A stretch of 64,000 nucleotides of DNA, from positions 45,789 through 109,788 of the forward strand of contig FNEU01000008.1 of assembly GCA_900100245.1 (NCBI GenBank), read 5' to 3'. Shown here one piece after another: positions 9,527 through 18,169 of the stretch. The stretch's first letter is position 1, and every line of letters starts with the position of its first letter. This DNA is from Lachnospiraceae bacterium G41. GTDB taxonomy: Bacteria; Bacillota; Clostridia; Lachnospirales; Lachnospiraceae. Below the pieces are notes generated by a model. That model ran no database searches. It had not been told where the DNA came from and was given only the letters and a program-made list of their open reading frames with translations. The position numbers and the translations under genes are program-made.

Positions 9527-10264
9527 TTATTTCGGATTATCTATTATTTCAATACCGCCTGTAATCTGCAATACTTCTTTTATGAAGTCTTCTTCAAAAT
9601 CACCGAATTTGCAAAGCTCTTCTATTGTTACGTTTCTCTGAAGAGTTTCGTAAAGCTCTTTGGCCTTTTCAAGAACTTCGTTGGCATTCTCAGCCCATGT
9701 ATTAATCTTAGCAGCCTCATTGTTATCGTCATACAAAAGCTCTTCCATTGCACTCATAATACCGTCGGTAATAAAGCCGTCGAGTTCTTTGGCTGAGCTT
9801 TTAGAATCAAGTGATTCTAAAATAACCGCAAGCGCAACATTTCCCTCTCCGATTAAATCTTCGATTGGAACGCCCGAACCGGTGTAAAGCTTTGACATTT
9901 CAACGATATCATGCAAATAGCTTTCAATAACCTTATCTCGTAAAAGACCTTCTCCGTCAGCAAATCTTCTTAAAAGATCATGCTTTTCCTTTTGAGTGTA
10001 TTTCTTCACACCTTCGAGTTCATCGATGTACATCTGAAGAAAATCCACATCTTCTTCGTCTAAAATCTCATCGAAATCAAAAGGCTCGTCAACACCGATT
10101 TTGGCATCATAAAGGAAATTGTATATAAATTGTTTTTTCTCTTCATCAAGATGAATGTCTTTAAAATACGAATCAACATCGGCTTTGGAAACGCAGTTTC
10201 CGTTTTCTCTGCCGTATTTTAAAAGTTTATCCATCTGAGATATAAATAGTTTTTTCTCGTCCAT
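9527..10264 (-). CDS. degenerate sigma-70-like protein lacking region 4
   Basis: The N-terminal part (LLKYGRENGNCVSKADVDSY, then LDEEKKQFIYNFL and IGV) resembles region 1.1 of housekeeping sigma-70. ALLRRFADGEG-type sequence, IESYLHDIVEMSKLYTGSG and IEDLIGEGNVAL clearly match regions 1.2 to 2.2. The residues that melt and read the -10 element (aromatic-rich WWIRQA segment of 2.3-2.4) are missing. A region-3-like end follows (RNVTIEELCKFGDFEEDFIKEVLQI), and the protein stops without region 4. It may bind core RNA polymerase without reading promoters. I prefer the ATG at 10264 over a TTG at 10276. It lies 15 bases after the rhomboid-like gene. Confidence 0.78.
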   Translation of the reverse strand: MDEKKLFISQMDKLLKYGRENGNCVSKADVDSYFKDIHLDEEKKQFIYNFLYDAKIGVDEPFDFDEILDEEDVDFLQMYIDELEGVKKYTQKEKHDLLRRFADGEGLLRDKVIESYLHDIVEMSKLYTGSGVPIEDLIGEGNVALAVILESLDSKSSAKELDGFITDGIMSAMEELLYDDNNEAAKINTWAENANEVLEKAKELYETLQRNVTIEELCKFGDFEEDFIKEVLQITGGIEIIDNPK

Positions 10265-10278
10265 TTTATTTACCAAAA

Positions 10279-11220
10279 TTATTCAATATGTTTGTGTGTA
10301 AACAAATGCTCGTTGCAGTATTCGTAATTGCCGTTGCATTTTGAACAGTATCTGAATGTAAGCGAAGGATTCGATACATCGGTCTGTCCGCAGATTGCAC
10401 ATTTATGTCTTATCATAGATACGGGTTCAGAAACTGCTTTAATCTTCTTTTTGAATTCCTTCTGACGTTTGATTTCCTTAAATCTCTTTTTACCCTTTCT
10501 GAGCAATAAATAGAAAACCAAAACATTAAGAAGTGATGTGCAAACCGTAACAAGTGTAATGATACCGCTGTTGAATCCGCCTTGGATGAATGATAATAAT
10601 ACATTTACCGCAAGAACAACAACATAGATAATACCGAGAATCTTTACCTTTATCGGAATGAGGAAGAAAAGAAGCACTCTCATATTCGGATATGTGATTG
10701 CATAAGCAAGGAATATCGAAAGGTTCAGATAATATGTGCTGAATGAAAACGACATATAATGAAAGAACCACGAACCTCCAAGCGATGAAGGACACGCCGT
10801 ACCCAAAACCGATTTGTAAACAGCATCCATATTCGTAACATAATTAGGAGCAATTATCTTAAAATAGCCGAATAAAAGAAATGCACCGATTATGGTAAGG
10901 AATACTCCCATAAAGAAAAATACGTTAAATGCGAATTTTCCCCAGGCAACTTCAAGATTTCGTCCGATTGAAAAATAAAAGAACAGGAAAATCAGTACGA
11001 AAAATACATTTGAATAACTGTCCGGAACAAATATCCATGATATAAGTCTCCAAACCTGTCCGTGCATAATCGCTTCGGGATTAAGTGTTACAAAATTAAT
11101 CCAGTCGGGTTTTACGAGGTTCATCAAAAATCCGAAGGCATATATAATTACGATTATCAAAGGCAAATTCGGAATTGCATATTTGCCGAATTTCCTCTCC
11201 AATTTGTTAAACCAGTTCAT
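10279..11220 (-). CDS. rhomboid-like membrane protein with C-terminal zinc ribbon
   Basis: The 313 residues contain about six membrane segments. They include the rhomboid/derlin-type pattern HGQVWRLISWIFVP followed by a helix ending GRNLEVAWG. I find neither the GxSG serine motif nor the paired histidine of active rhomboid proteases, so it is probably a non-catalytic family member. After the last helix comes a basic stretch (RKGKKRFKEIKRQKEFKKK), then a Cys4-type ribbon (CAICG ... CSKCNGNYEYC) ending in two HxH-like residues. The ATG directly follows the metA stop with GAGGG as ribosome binding site, so it is co-transcribed with metA and the sigma-like gene. Confidence 0.75.
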   Translation of the reverse strand: MNWFNKLERKFGKYAIPNLPLIIVIIYAFGFLMNLVKPDWINFVTLNPEAIMHGQVWRLISWIFVPDSYSNVFFVLIFLFFYFSIGRNLEVAWGKFAFNVFFFMGVFLTIIGAFLLFGYFKIIAPNYVTNMDAVYKSVLGTACPSSLGGSWFFHYMSFSFSTYYLNLSIFLAYAITYPNMRVLLFFLIPIKVKILGIIYVVVLAVNVLLSFIQGGFNSGIITLVTVCTSLLNVLVFYLLLRKGKKRFKEIKRQKEFKKKIKAVSEPVSMIRHKCAICGQTDVSNPSLTFRYCSKCNGNYEYCNEHLFTHKHIE

Positions 11221-12147
11221 TTAAATACCCTCACCAATATTATCTACATCGTAAGGCGTAATCTGATATACATAGTAATTAAGCCAGTTAGAAAAAAGAT
11301 TGATGCTGTGACTTCTCCACTGAAGCAGAGGTCTGTTTTTAGGATTGTCATCAGGATAATAATTCACAGGAAGTTTCGGATTAATTCCCTTGCCCAAATC
11401 TCTTTTATATTCATAATCAAGAGTATATCTGTCGTATTCGGAATGCCCTGTCACAAATACCTGTTTGCCGCCTTCGCTTAAACAAATATAAACGCCTGCC
11501 TCTTCAGACTCGGCAAGTATTTTAAGCGCACTGCAGTTTTCGACATCTTCCTTGGACACTTCGGTATATCTTGAATGAGGAGCATAAAACTCGTCGTCAA
11601 AACCTCTGACAAGCGGCTCTTTTCTGTTTTTAACCGAATGTTTATAAATACCCGAAAGCTTCTCGGGAAGATTTCTTTTCTGAATACCGAAATGATAATA
11701 AAGTCCGGCCTGAGCACCCCAGCAGATATGAAGCGTACTGGTTACGTTTTTCTTCGACCACTCAAAGATCTTGCAAAGTTCGTCCCAGTAATCAACTTCT
11801 TCGAAAGGAAGCTGTTCAACGGGCGCGCCCGTAATTATAAGACCGTCGAATTTCTCATTCTTTATCTCATCATAAAAGGTATAAAACTTATTAAGATGAC
11901 TCGCCGAAGTATTCTTCGAAATATGTGTTTTAACATTCAAAAACGTAACATCAATTTGAAGAGGTGTATTAGATAAGACTCTTAGAAGCTGAAGTTCTGT
12001 TTCTTCTTTTAGGGGCATTACGTTAAGAATTGCAACCTTTAAGGGTCTTATATCCTGATGCATCGCCCTGCTTTCATCCATTACAAATATATTTTCGTTT
12101 TCAAGAATCTCCTTTGCCGGGAGTTCGCTCTGAATTCTGATTGGCAT
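11221..12147 (-). CDS. metAA: homoserine O-acetyltransferase (MetA family)
   Basis: The enzyme acylates homoserine at the first committed step of methionine synthesis. The 308 residues show the nucleophile C142 in HICWGAQAG, the catalytic pair H235 and E237 in TGHSEYD, and E111 in [10 protein letters not shown]. In this family a glutamate at position 111 goes with acetyl-CoA use, whereas succinyl-CoA users such as the Escherichia coli enzyme have glycine there; hence I name it an acetyltransferase. The start has CGGAG. Only 39 bases separate it from ligA, too few for a SAM riboswitch. Confidence 0.92.
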   Translation of the reverse strand: MPIRIQSELPAKEILENENIFVMDESRAMHQDIRPLKVAILNVMPLKEETELQLLRVLSNTPLQIDVTFLNVKTHISKNTSASHLNKFYTFYDEIKNEKFDGLIITGAPVEQLPFEEVDYWDELCKIFEWSKKNVTSTLHICWGAQAGLYYHFGIQKRNLPEKLSGIYKHSVKNRKEPLVRGFDDEFYAPHSRYTEVSKEDVENCSALKILAESEEAGVYICLSEGGKQVFVTGHSEYDRYTLDYEYKRDLGKGINPKLPVNYYPDDNPKNRPLLQWRSHSINLFSNWLNYYVYQITPYDVDNIGEGI

Positions 12148-12186
12148 GATTTACTCCGTTAATATATTTATTTATTCCCGAAACTA

Positions 12187-14145
12187 TTATACGGAAATAT
12201 TGAATTCTTTCAAGAAATCATCTTCAGAGATGATTCTTATACCGAGTTCTTTGGCTTTTTTATTCTTACCTGAAGAGGAATTTACATCGTTGTTGATAAG
12301 TGCTTCGGTCTTATTCGAAACGCTGCCGGAAACCTTTCCTCCGCGACTTTCGATTATATCTTTTAAAAGATCTCTGTTTTCAAAATGATTTAGCGCGCCT
12401 GTAATAACAAATGTCTTTCCTGCAAGATCTTTTTCACCGGTACTTTCAATCTTTTCAAGTTCTACATACTCTAAAATATTGTCGACTTCTTTTATTCTTG
12501 CCTCATCATGGAAGAAATTGTAAATGCTAGTCGCAATTACTTCTCCGACCTGATCTATAGTGGATAATTCATCTACCGATGCATTTCTAATCTTATCGAA
12601 GTCATAATCATAAAATGATGCGATAAGCTTGGCGTTTGCAACACCCACGTTTTCGATTCCAAGACCGTATAAAAGCTTTGGAAGCGTGGTCTTCTTTGCT
12701 TTTTCGCAGGAAGCTATCATATTCTCATATGATTTGATTCCAAAGCCCTCCATCGTTACGATATCGTTTTTGTATCTATCGAGTCTGAAGAAATCAGCAT
12801 ACTCTTTTATGAAACCTTTTTCAATAAACTTAACTATGGTTTCTTCGGATACACCGTCTATGGAAAGGGCGTTTCTGGATGCAAAAAGTGTTAAACTCTT
12901 CTCCTGCTTAACAGGGCATAAAGGATTCCTGCACATTAATACATCCGTACCGTCATTTGATTCGATAACTGTTTTACCGCCGCACGAAGGACAGCATCCA
13001 GGTATTTCGACATTATCACTCTTCGTAAGATTCTCAGATATCTGAGGGATAATCATATTGGCTTTATAAACAAGTATTCTGTCTCCGATACCAAGCTTTA
13101 AAGAACGCATGACTGAAATATTATGAACGCTTGCTCTTGATACATTAGTGCCCTCAAGATCCACCGTATCAAATATAGCAACCGGATTGATAAGGCCCGT
13201 TCTCGAAGGACTCCATTCAATCTCTCTTAATGTGGTCTCTGCTTGTTCATCCTGCCATTTAAATGCAATCGCATTTCTCGGTGCCTTTGCTGTCGAACCT
13301 AGAGATTTGCCGTATGCGATATCATCATACATTAAAACAAGACCGTCTGACGGAATGTCGTATGTCTTTATTTCGTTTGAATACCATTCTATCTTTTCAA
13401 GAAGATTGTCTTTGGTGACTTTTTCTTCATGAACACATTCAAATCCAAGATTAGATAAAAACTTCATCTGCTCAAATCTTGAATTATTAAAATCAACGTT
13501 TTCTGCTTCTACAAGATTGAATGCAAAAAAGCATACATTTCTTGATGCAGTAACCTTCGGATCGAGTTGTCTTACAGATCCTGAACAAAGGTTTCTTGGA
13601 TTCTTATACTGCTCATCCGGATTTTCGATTTTTTCATTAATCTTTTTAAAATCCGAATAAGAAATTACCGCTTCGCCTCTTAAAACAAGATGGCCTTTAT
13701 AGGATATGCCTACAGGTAAATTCTTAAAGCATTTTGCATTCTGCGTGATAACTTCGCCAACTTCACCGTTACCTCTTGTAACTGCGTTGGTAAGTTTTCC
13801 GTCGTCGTAAGTAAGCACGATTGTAAGACCGTCAAGTTTCCACGACAAAAGGCCTTCCTTGTCCTTAAGCCATTCTCTTAACTCTTCTCTGTCCTTGGTT
13901 TTCGATAACGAAAGCATGGGTGAAGGATGCGTAAACTTCGGCAGAAAAGACACCGGTTCGTAGCCGACTTTTCTAGTCGGAGAATCGGATAAAATAATTC
14001 CCGTCTCTTCCTCGAGTTTTACGAGTTCATCATAAAGCGAATCATACTCAAAGTTGGAAATAATCTCCTCATCTTTCGCATAATACGCTTCACTGGCTTT
14101 ATTCAAAATTTTGCATAATTCTTTTATTCTTTCAAGATTATTCAT
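12187..14145 (-). CDS. ligA: NAD-dependent DNA ligase LigA
   Basis: It seals nicks in replication and repair using NAD+. The 652-residue chain has the N-terminal Ia domain (YDSLYDELVKLEE and SPTRKVG), the adenylation motif WKLDGL with the active lysine, and the OB fold. The Cys4 zinc finger (CCPSCGG ... CRNPLC), the helix-hairpin-helix region and a C-terminal BRCT domain (GKTFVITGALNHFENR onward) complete it. Length is close to the usual 660-670. It is followed by metA and preceded, 33 bases upstream, by a pseudouridine synthase gene on the same strand. Confidence 0.97.
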   Translation of the reverse strand: MNNLERIKELCKILNKASEAYYAKDEEIISNFEYDSLYDELVKLEEETGIILSDSPTRKVGYEPVSFLPKFTHPSPMLSLSKTKDREELREWLKDKEGLLSWKLDGLTIVLTYDDGKLTNAVTRGNGEVGEVITQNAKCFKNLPVGISYKGHLVLRGEAVISYSDFKKINEKIENPDEQYKNPRNLCSGSVRQLDPKVTASRNVCFFAFNLVEAENVDFNNSRFEQMKFLSNLGFECVHEEKVTKDNLLEKIEWYSNEIKTYDIPSDGLVLMYDDIAYGKSLGSTAKAPRNAIAFKWQDEQAETTLREIEWSPSRTGLINPVAIFDTVDLEGTNVSRASVHNISVMRSLKLGIGDRILVYKANMIIPQISENLTKSDNVEIPGCCPSCGGKTVIESNDGTDVLMCRNPLCPVKQEKSLTLFASRNALSIDGVSEETIVKFIEKGFIKEYADFFRLDRYKNDIVTMEGFGIKSYENMIASCEKAKKTTLPKLLYGLGIENVGVANAKLIASFYDYDFDKIRNASVDELSTIDQVGEVIATSIYNFFHDEARIKEVDNILEYVELEKIESTGEKDLAGKTFVITGALNHFENRDLLKDIIESRGGKVSGSVSNKTEALINNDVNSSSGKNKKAKELGIRIISEDDFLKEFNISV

Positions 14146-14178
14146 AAAAGAGTTAACCCCTGATTACATATCCGCTGT

Positions 14179-14901
14179 CTATTCCTGTGCGGGATTCTTA
14201 AAAACCATATCATACAGTTTATCCAGTTCTTCGCAATTTATTTCCCTGTATTCGTTGGGCTTTAAATCTCCTAAAAGAATATTGCAAACTCTGATTCTTT
14301 TAAGAGAAATCACATCAAGGCCACATTCAAAGCACATTCTTCTAATCTGTCTGTTTAAACCCTGAGTAAGTGTAATCTTAAAGGTTCTTAAGTCCACGGG
14401 AACAACTTTGCAGGGTTTTGTTTCAACATTAAGATCAAATAAGAAAAGGCCTTTTTCCATTCTCTCGAATATGATTGGCTCGATATCTTTATCAACCGTA
14501 ACGATGTATTCCTTTTCGTGATTGTTAGAACCGCACATCATAACGTGAATTAAATCACCGTCATTAGTCATGAGCAAAAGACCTTCGGAATCTTCGTCAA
14601 GGCGGCCTGCATAGGTAAGTCTTGTCGGATATTTAAATGCCTCGGTAAGTGTAATGTTTGCGTGAACATCGGCTTCGGTGCAAGTTACTCCGACAGGCTT
14701 GTAATATGCAACCACTTTCTTTTCTTCGGGTTTTACAGCCTTTCCGTCCAAAGTGACTTCATCATTATCGGTCACTTTGCTGCCAAGCTCGGCTTTATTG
14801 CCGTTTATAAGCACTCTGCCGGCTTCTATAAGACCGTCAGCTTCTCTTCTTGAACATATTCCGCATAAAGCTATATATTTGTTAATTCTGTATTCGTTCA
14901 T
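14179..14901 (-). CDS. rRNA pseudouridine synthase, RsuA/RluF family
   Basis: The 240 residues contain an S4 RNA-binding domain (about 4-50, RINKYIALCGICSRREADGLIEAGRV). The catalytic domain follows with YKPVGVTCT and the active-site segment GRLDEDSEGLLLMTNDG, whose aspartate attacks uridine, and then RQIRRMCFECG near the end. Together these define the RsuA/RluB/E/F subfamily. RluF (23S U2604) is the closest match by my recollection, but the target site cannot be read from sequence. It lies between ligA and the SH3 protein, with a terminator just upstream. Confidence 0.9.
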   Translation of the reverse strand: MNEYRINKYIALCGICSRREADGLIEAGRVLINGNKAELGSKVTDNDEVTLDGKAVKPEEKKVVAYYKPVGVTCTEADVHANITLTEAFKYPTRLTYAGRLDEDSEGLLLMTNDGDLIHVMMCGSNNHEKEYIVTVDKDIEPIIFERMEKGLFLFDLNVETKPCKVVPVDLRTFKITLTQGLNRQIRRMCFECGLDVISLKRIRVCNILLGDLKPNEYREINCEELDKLYDMVFKNPAQE

Positions 14902-14923
14902 AAATTTCTCGCATAATAAAATA

Positions 14924-14947
14924 GTGCATAATCAATTGATTATGCAC
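14924..14947 (-). terminator. terminator after the SH3 membrane protein (perfect 24-base palindrome)
   Basis: GTGCATAATC and GATTATGCAC are perfectly complementary around AATT and are followed on the minus strand by TATTTTATTA. It lies 6 bases past the stop of the SH3 gene, so it most likely ends that transcript. Confidence 0.7.
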
Positions 14948-14953
14948 CGGTTA

Positions 14954-16204
14954 TTACTGTACATAGTCGCTTTTAACATAGGCGTCCTTGCCGTTATATT
15001 TTATCTTGGTCCAGCCGTTTGAAAGCTTTTCGACAAATTCAAGTTTATCGCCGTTATAGGCAAATCCGACTCTTTCGGCATCAATATCGGCTTCGGATCT
15101 GATGTTTACGTTATCGATGGCCGTAACATATTTTTTATCACCGTCATTATTGTTTGCGGTGTTGTTATTGTTAGTATTATTATCCGTCTGATTATTGGCT
15201 GTGTTGTTATCCTCAACTGCATTTCCGTCGGAGTCAACCACCTGAAGATATTCGGATTTTATATAAGCTTCTCTGCCTTCGTATTCAACCTTTGACCAGC
15301 CGTTAAGCTTGGCTTCAATTCTGGTTAAAATCGCGCCTTCTGATACTGTTCCAAGTCTCTCTGCGGTCTCAGAGTCAGATGTTCTGACATTTACGCTGGT
15401 AGTGGCTTTAACTCTTTCCCTTACAGGCCCCTGATTTGTATTATCGTCTTCAAGCGCTGCCTGCTCTGCCGCAATTCTCTCTCTCTCTTCATTTAATGCC
15501 ACCATATCGTTGTTCATGATATCCTGATATGAAAGCATAAAATCATTGAGTTTTTCGTCCGATTCAAGAGTCTCGTTGTATTTAAGAGAAACCTGATTGT
15601 AAATATCCTGAACGTCCTGCTGCATATATGCAATATAGAAATTCTGAAGAACTAGCGAAGACATGTTGTTCTGCTTGAATATTCTGTATTTTTCGAGCGA
15701 ATCCTTAGCATAATAAAGACCGATAATACCGGGAACGGGAGTATTAATGTCCTTAAAATAAATGTCATATGTAACATAGACATAGAAGGATTCATCTTCG
15801 TATCCCTGCTGTGTATAGCATACGATATTATCGTAATGATCGATATATTTGCTCTTAACTTCAACATTATCAAGTTCATTGTTGTTAATTGAGAACATAT
15901 TCTCTTTTAAATAAGCCTGATTGTTGTCTGCAAGAGCATTGAGATAATCTGTCATTGCTTTGTTAATAAAATCATAGCCATCCTTAACCACGGTAAAATC
16001 CTGATTAAGCAAAGCCTTCTCCTCTTCGGACAAAGCTTCATAAGCTCGCTGTGCTGCCTTCTTTTCGCGAATGCGTGTAATGCCTACAAGTGCAATAGAC
16101 ACAATAAGCAAAATAACAACAAAAACAAGAGTCGCAGAAACTAGTATATTCTTTTTAACAATAATCCATACCCTCTCCAGTAAAGATTTTGAATTGTCTT
16201 TCAT
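14954..16204 (-). CDS. membrane-anchored protein with two bacterial SH3 domains
   Basis: The 416-residue chain has a short cytoplasmic N-terminus, one membrane helix (about 18-42, ILVSATLVFVVILLIVSIALVG), and a helical extracytoplasmic region of roughly 200 residues. Two SH3_3 domains follow (VNVRTSDSETAERLG... and VNIRSEADIDAERVG...), separated by an Asn/Thr-rich linker. Such SH3 domains often bind cell wall. The longest frame begins at 16294 but would run through the tRNA-Arg gene. The ATG at 16204 has TTGGGAG upstream and is chosen instead. The same SH3 type appears again at 45783. Confidence 0.88.
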   Translation of the reverse strand: MKDNSKSLLERVWIIVKKNILVSATLVFVVILLIVSIALVGITRIREKKAAQRAYEALSEEEKALLNQDFTVVKDGYDFINKAMTDYLNALADNNQAYLKENMFSINNNELDNVEVKSKYIDHYDNIVCYTQQGYEDESFYVYVTYDIYFKDINTPVPGIIGLYYAKDSLEKYRIFKQNNMSSLVLQNFYIAYMQQDVQDIYNQVSLKYNETLESDEKLNDFMLSYQDIMNNDMVALNEERERIAAEQAALEDDNTNQGPVRERVKATTSVNVRTSDSETAERLGTVSEGAILTRIEAKLNGWSKVEYEGREAYIKSEYLQVVDSDGNAVEDNNTANNQTDNNTNNNNTANNNDGDKKYVTAIDNVNIRSEADIDAERVGFAYNGDKLEFVEKLSNGWTKIKYNGKDAYVKSDYVQ

Positions 16205-16236
16205 TAAAAAATTACTCCCAACAAAACTACATAGTA

Positions 16237-16308
16237 TGCACCCGACAGGAATCGAACCTGCATCCTTGGCGTCGGAGGCCAATATTCTATCCATTAGACT
16301 ACGGGTGC
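16237..16308 (-). tRNA. tRNA-Arg (anticodon CCG)
   Basis: The 72-nt cloverleaf on the minus strand has acceptor arms GCACCCG and CGGGTGC with discriminator A, a D-arm GTCTAATGGATAGAAT, and an anticodon stem TTGGC/GCCAA closing the loop CTCCGAC (anticodon CCG, reading CGG). The T-arm is GCAGGTTCGATTCCTGT. The CCA end is not encoded. Confidence 0.96.
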
Positions 16309-16340
16309 AAATTAATCCCTAGACAAAAACATACTAAATT

Positions 16341-16369
16341 ATTTTATCACTAAAGCCACTGTTTGTCTA
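16341..16369 (-). promoter_or_regulatory. promoter of tRNA-Arg
   Basis: On the minus strand TAGACA, a 17-base spacer and TAAAAT precede the tRNA by about 32 bases. Both hexamers differ from consensus by one position. Confidence 0.6.
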
Positions 16370-16400
16370 CCTTTATACCCTTTTACGAGCAAGCATAAAA

Positions 16401-16449
16401 ATCCGGAATTTCCACCCTAAAAGAAATATAATAAGTGAAAATTCCGGAT
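16401..16449 (-). terminator. probable terminator after the DUF5688 gene
   Basis: ATCCGGAATTT and AAATTCCGGAT form an 11-base-pair stem with a long loop. On the minus strand it is followed by TTTTATGC. It lies 15 bases beyond the stop of the DUF5688 gene. The long loop lowers confidence. Confidence 0.55.
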
Positions 16450-16463
16450 ATGATTTTATACTC

Positions 16464-17369
16464 TTATGAGCATGTGATACATTCTTTTTCTCTGCTGTAA
16501 TAATACGAATGATTTGAAAGAATATCCATCAAAGGAACCTGTGTAGCATTGACCTCACATATCATATCGTTTAGCTTATCTACCGAATCTACAAGTATCG
16601 AGGGAATCATAATCACCTCATGCACAGAACTGGGCAAGATATAAAGATCGCAGTTTAATTTCTCGCTGAAATCTTTGATAACATTATCATAAAGAATCGC
16701 TGATGCTCCGAACTGTTTCTTTTCATTCGAGAGAACATACATTCCGCAGTCGGCCAAAATATCTTCTTCCAGTTCATCGAGACTCTTTTTCTCATGATGG
16801 ATAATTTCCATCAAAGTCTGAGCCATACTCTTAAGCTCCGGCTTTAAAACCTTTGGGCTGTTTACTTTGGCCAGTTTGTCAATGTCTTCCAAAGTTTTAC
16901 CCCAAAGTTCAAGATGAGAGTTGTTAATTAGTATCGACGCGCTCTCAAAAATATCTTCCTTGATGGCAATGTAATAAACTACTGCCAGGTCCAGGAATTT
17001 TTTATGAGGAATCGTATTAAGCAAATCCTTGTTTTTCTCGTAATTAACAAGCTTGTAGACTATTCTGTCTTTTATGTTTTCAAATAAAATCAGACTCTCG
17101 GGATTAAAATCATCTTCCAGACAGTTGTTTTTTATGAGCCATGCAATACGATCCGCTATATCGTCTATATCTTCACCCGCTACATATCTGTCGTAATAAT
17201 CATTGACATAAACCGTCGGAGAAATGCTTTTATTGTTAAAACGAACAAGCAGCCCGTCCAGTCTGATACCGTTATTTTTAAGCACTTCTTTATATTCTAT
17301 TTTGCAATCATCCCCAAATCTCTCGGTCAGCGCCTCGAGAATACATTCTTTAAATATGCAGTAATCCAT
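16464..17369 (-). CDS. DUF5688 family protein
   Basis: A 301-residue soluble protein that I recognise as DUF5688, a family common in Lachnospiraceae with no known function. Typical features are FKECILEALTERFGD near the start, the block SPTVYVNDYYDRYVAGEDIDDIADRI, and the C-terminal stretch with ILPSSVHEVIMIP. The longest frame starts at 17435, but that start lies inside the efp terminator. The ATG at 17369 has TGGAGG at 6-7 bases and is preferred. It follows efp with a terminator in between. Confidence 0.85.
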   Translation of the reverse strand: MDYCIFKECILEALTERFGDDCKIEYKEVLKNNGIRLDGLLVRFNNKSISPTVYVNDYYDRYVAGEDIDDIADRIAWLIKNNCLEDDFNPESLILFENIKDRIVYKLVNYEKNKDLLNTIPHKKFLDLAVVYYIAIKEDIFESASILINNSHLELWGKTLEDIDKLAKVNSPKVLKPELKSMAQTLMEIIHHEKKSLDELEEDILADCGMYVLSNEKKQFGASAILYDNVIKDFSEKLNCDLYILPSSVHEVIMIPSILVDSVDKLNDMICEVNATQVPLMDILSNHSYYYSREKECITCS

Positions 17370-17398
17370 AAATACCTCCATAATTTTAAACAACAAAA

Positions 17399-17432
17399 AA
17401 GACAATGAACATTTTGAAATATTCATTGTCTT
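17399..17432 (-). terminator. terminator after efp
   Basis: On the minus strand AAGACAATGAA pairs with TTCATTGTCTT and is followed by TTTTTTG. It lies 30 bases after the efp stop. Confidence 0.85.
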
Positions 17433-17461
17433 CATTAGCTTTGTATATTTGTGAAGAAAGA

Positions 17462-18019
17462 TTATACTCTTGAGAGATATTCTCCTGTTCTAGTATCAAT
17501 CTTAATCTTCTCACCGATTTCTACGAAGAGAGGAACGGATACCTGAGCTCCTGTCTCAACGATAGCGGGCTTGGAAGCACCTGTAGCTGTATCGCCTTTG
17601 AATCCGGGCTCTGTCTCAGTAATTTCAAGTTCAACGAAAAGAGGAGGTTCTACTGAGAATACCTGTCCGTTGTGTGAAAGCATCTTAACCATTTCATTTT
17701 CTTTAACGAACTTTAATGCATCACCGATTTCATCTTTGCTTAATGCGATCTGCTCATATGTTTCAACATCCATGAAGTTGTACATATCACCGTCTGCATA
17801 AAGATACTGCATATCCTTACGGTCGATACGTGCCTGAGGGCATTTTTCTGTAGGTCTGAAAGTTTTTTCTACAACACCGCCGTTCTTGATGTTTTTAAGT
17901 TTGGTTCTGACAAATGCAGCGCCCTTACCGGGTTTTACATGCTGGAACTCTATAATCTGAAATACGTTTCCTTCTAATTCAATGGTAATACCGTTTCTAA
18001 AATCTCCGGCTGAAATCAT
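17462..18019 (-). CDS. efp: elongation factor P
   Basis: EF-P enters the ribosomal E site and relieves stalling at polyproline stretches. The 185 residues have the three OB/KOW-like domains: [10 protein letters not shown] at the start, the loop PGKGAAF with the tip lysine that is modified in some bacteria, and the C-terminal signature GEYLSRV. The longest frame adds ten residues. The ATG at 18019 with AGGAGG six to seven bases upstream gives the normal family start. It is expressed from a promoter at 18064-18092 and ended by the hairpin at 17399-17432. Confidence 0.97.
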   Translation of the reverse strand: MISAGDFRNGITIELEGNVFQIIEFQHVKPGKGAAFVRTKLKNIKNGGVVEKTFRPTEKCPQARIDRKDMQYLYADGDMYNFMDVETYEQIALSKDEIGDALKFVKENEMVKMLSHNGQVFSVEPPLFVELEITETEPGFKGDTATGASKPAIVETGAQVSVPLFVEIGEKIKIDTRTGEYLSRV

Positions 18020-18063
18020 ATATACTCCTCCTAAAAAGTTATAACACAATTAAATACTCAAAT

Positions 18064-18092
18064 ATTTTAATATAAGAATTCTGATAATTCAA
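18064..18092 (-). promoter_or_regulatory. promoter of efp
   Basis: The minus strand carries TTGAAT, a 17-base spacer and TAAAAT about 45 bases before the efp start codon. Confidence 0.6.
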
Positions 18093-18169
18093 GCCTAATT
18101 TGTATAAATTCACAGATAGTACACGATTTTTTTATAATAAATGCCGATTCTTTTTATCTATGTATATCA

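Noticed and set aside
11062..11976. Plus-strand frames opposite metA and the rhomboid-like gene
   Set aside because: Shadows of well-supported minus-strand genes with no initiation signals.
12148..12186. Possible SAM riboswitch before metA
   Set aside because: The gap is only 39 bases and lies directly after the ligA stop.
16205..16294. N-terminal extension of the SH3 membrane protein to the longest start
   Set aside because: It would be translated from inside the tRNA-Arg gene; the ATG at 16204 has a proper ribosome binding site.
17370..17435. Longest start of the DUF5688 gene
   Set aside because: It lies in the efp terminator hairpin, and the ATG at 17369 has a good GGAGG.
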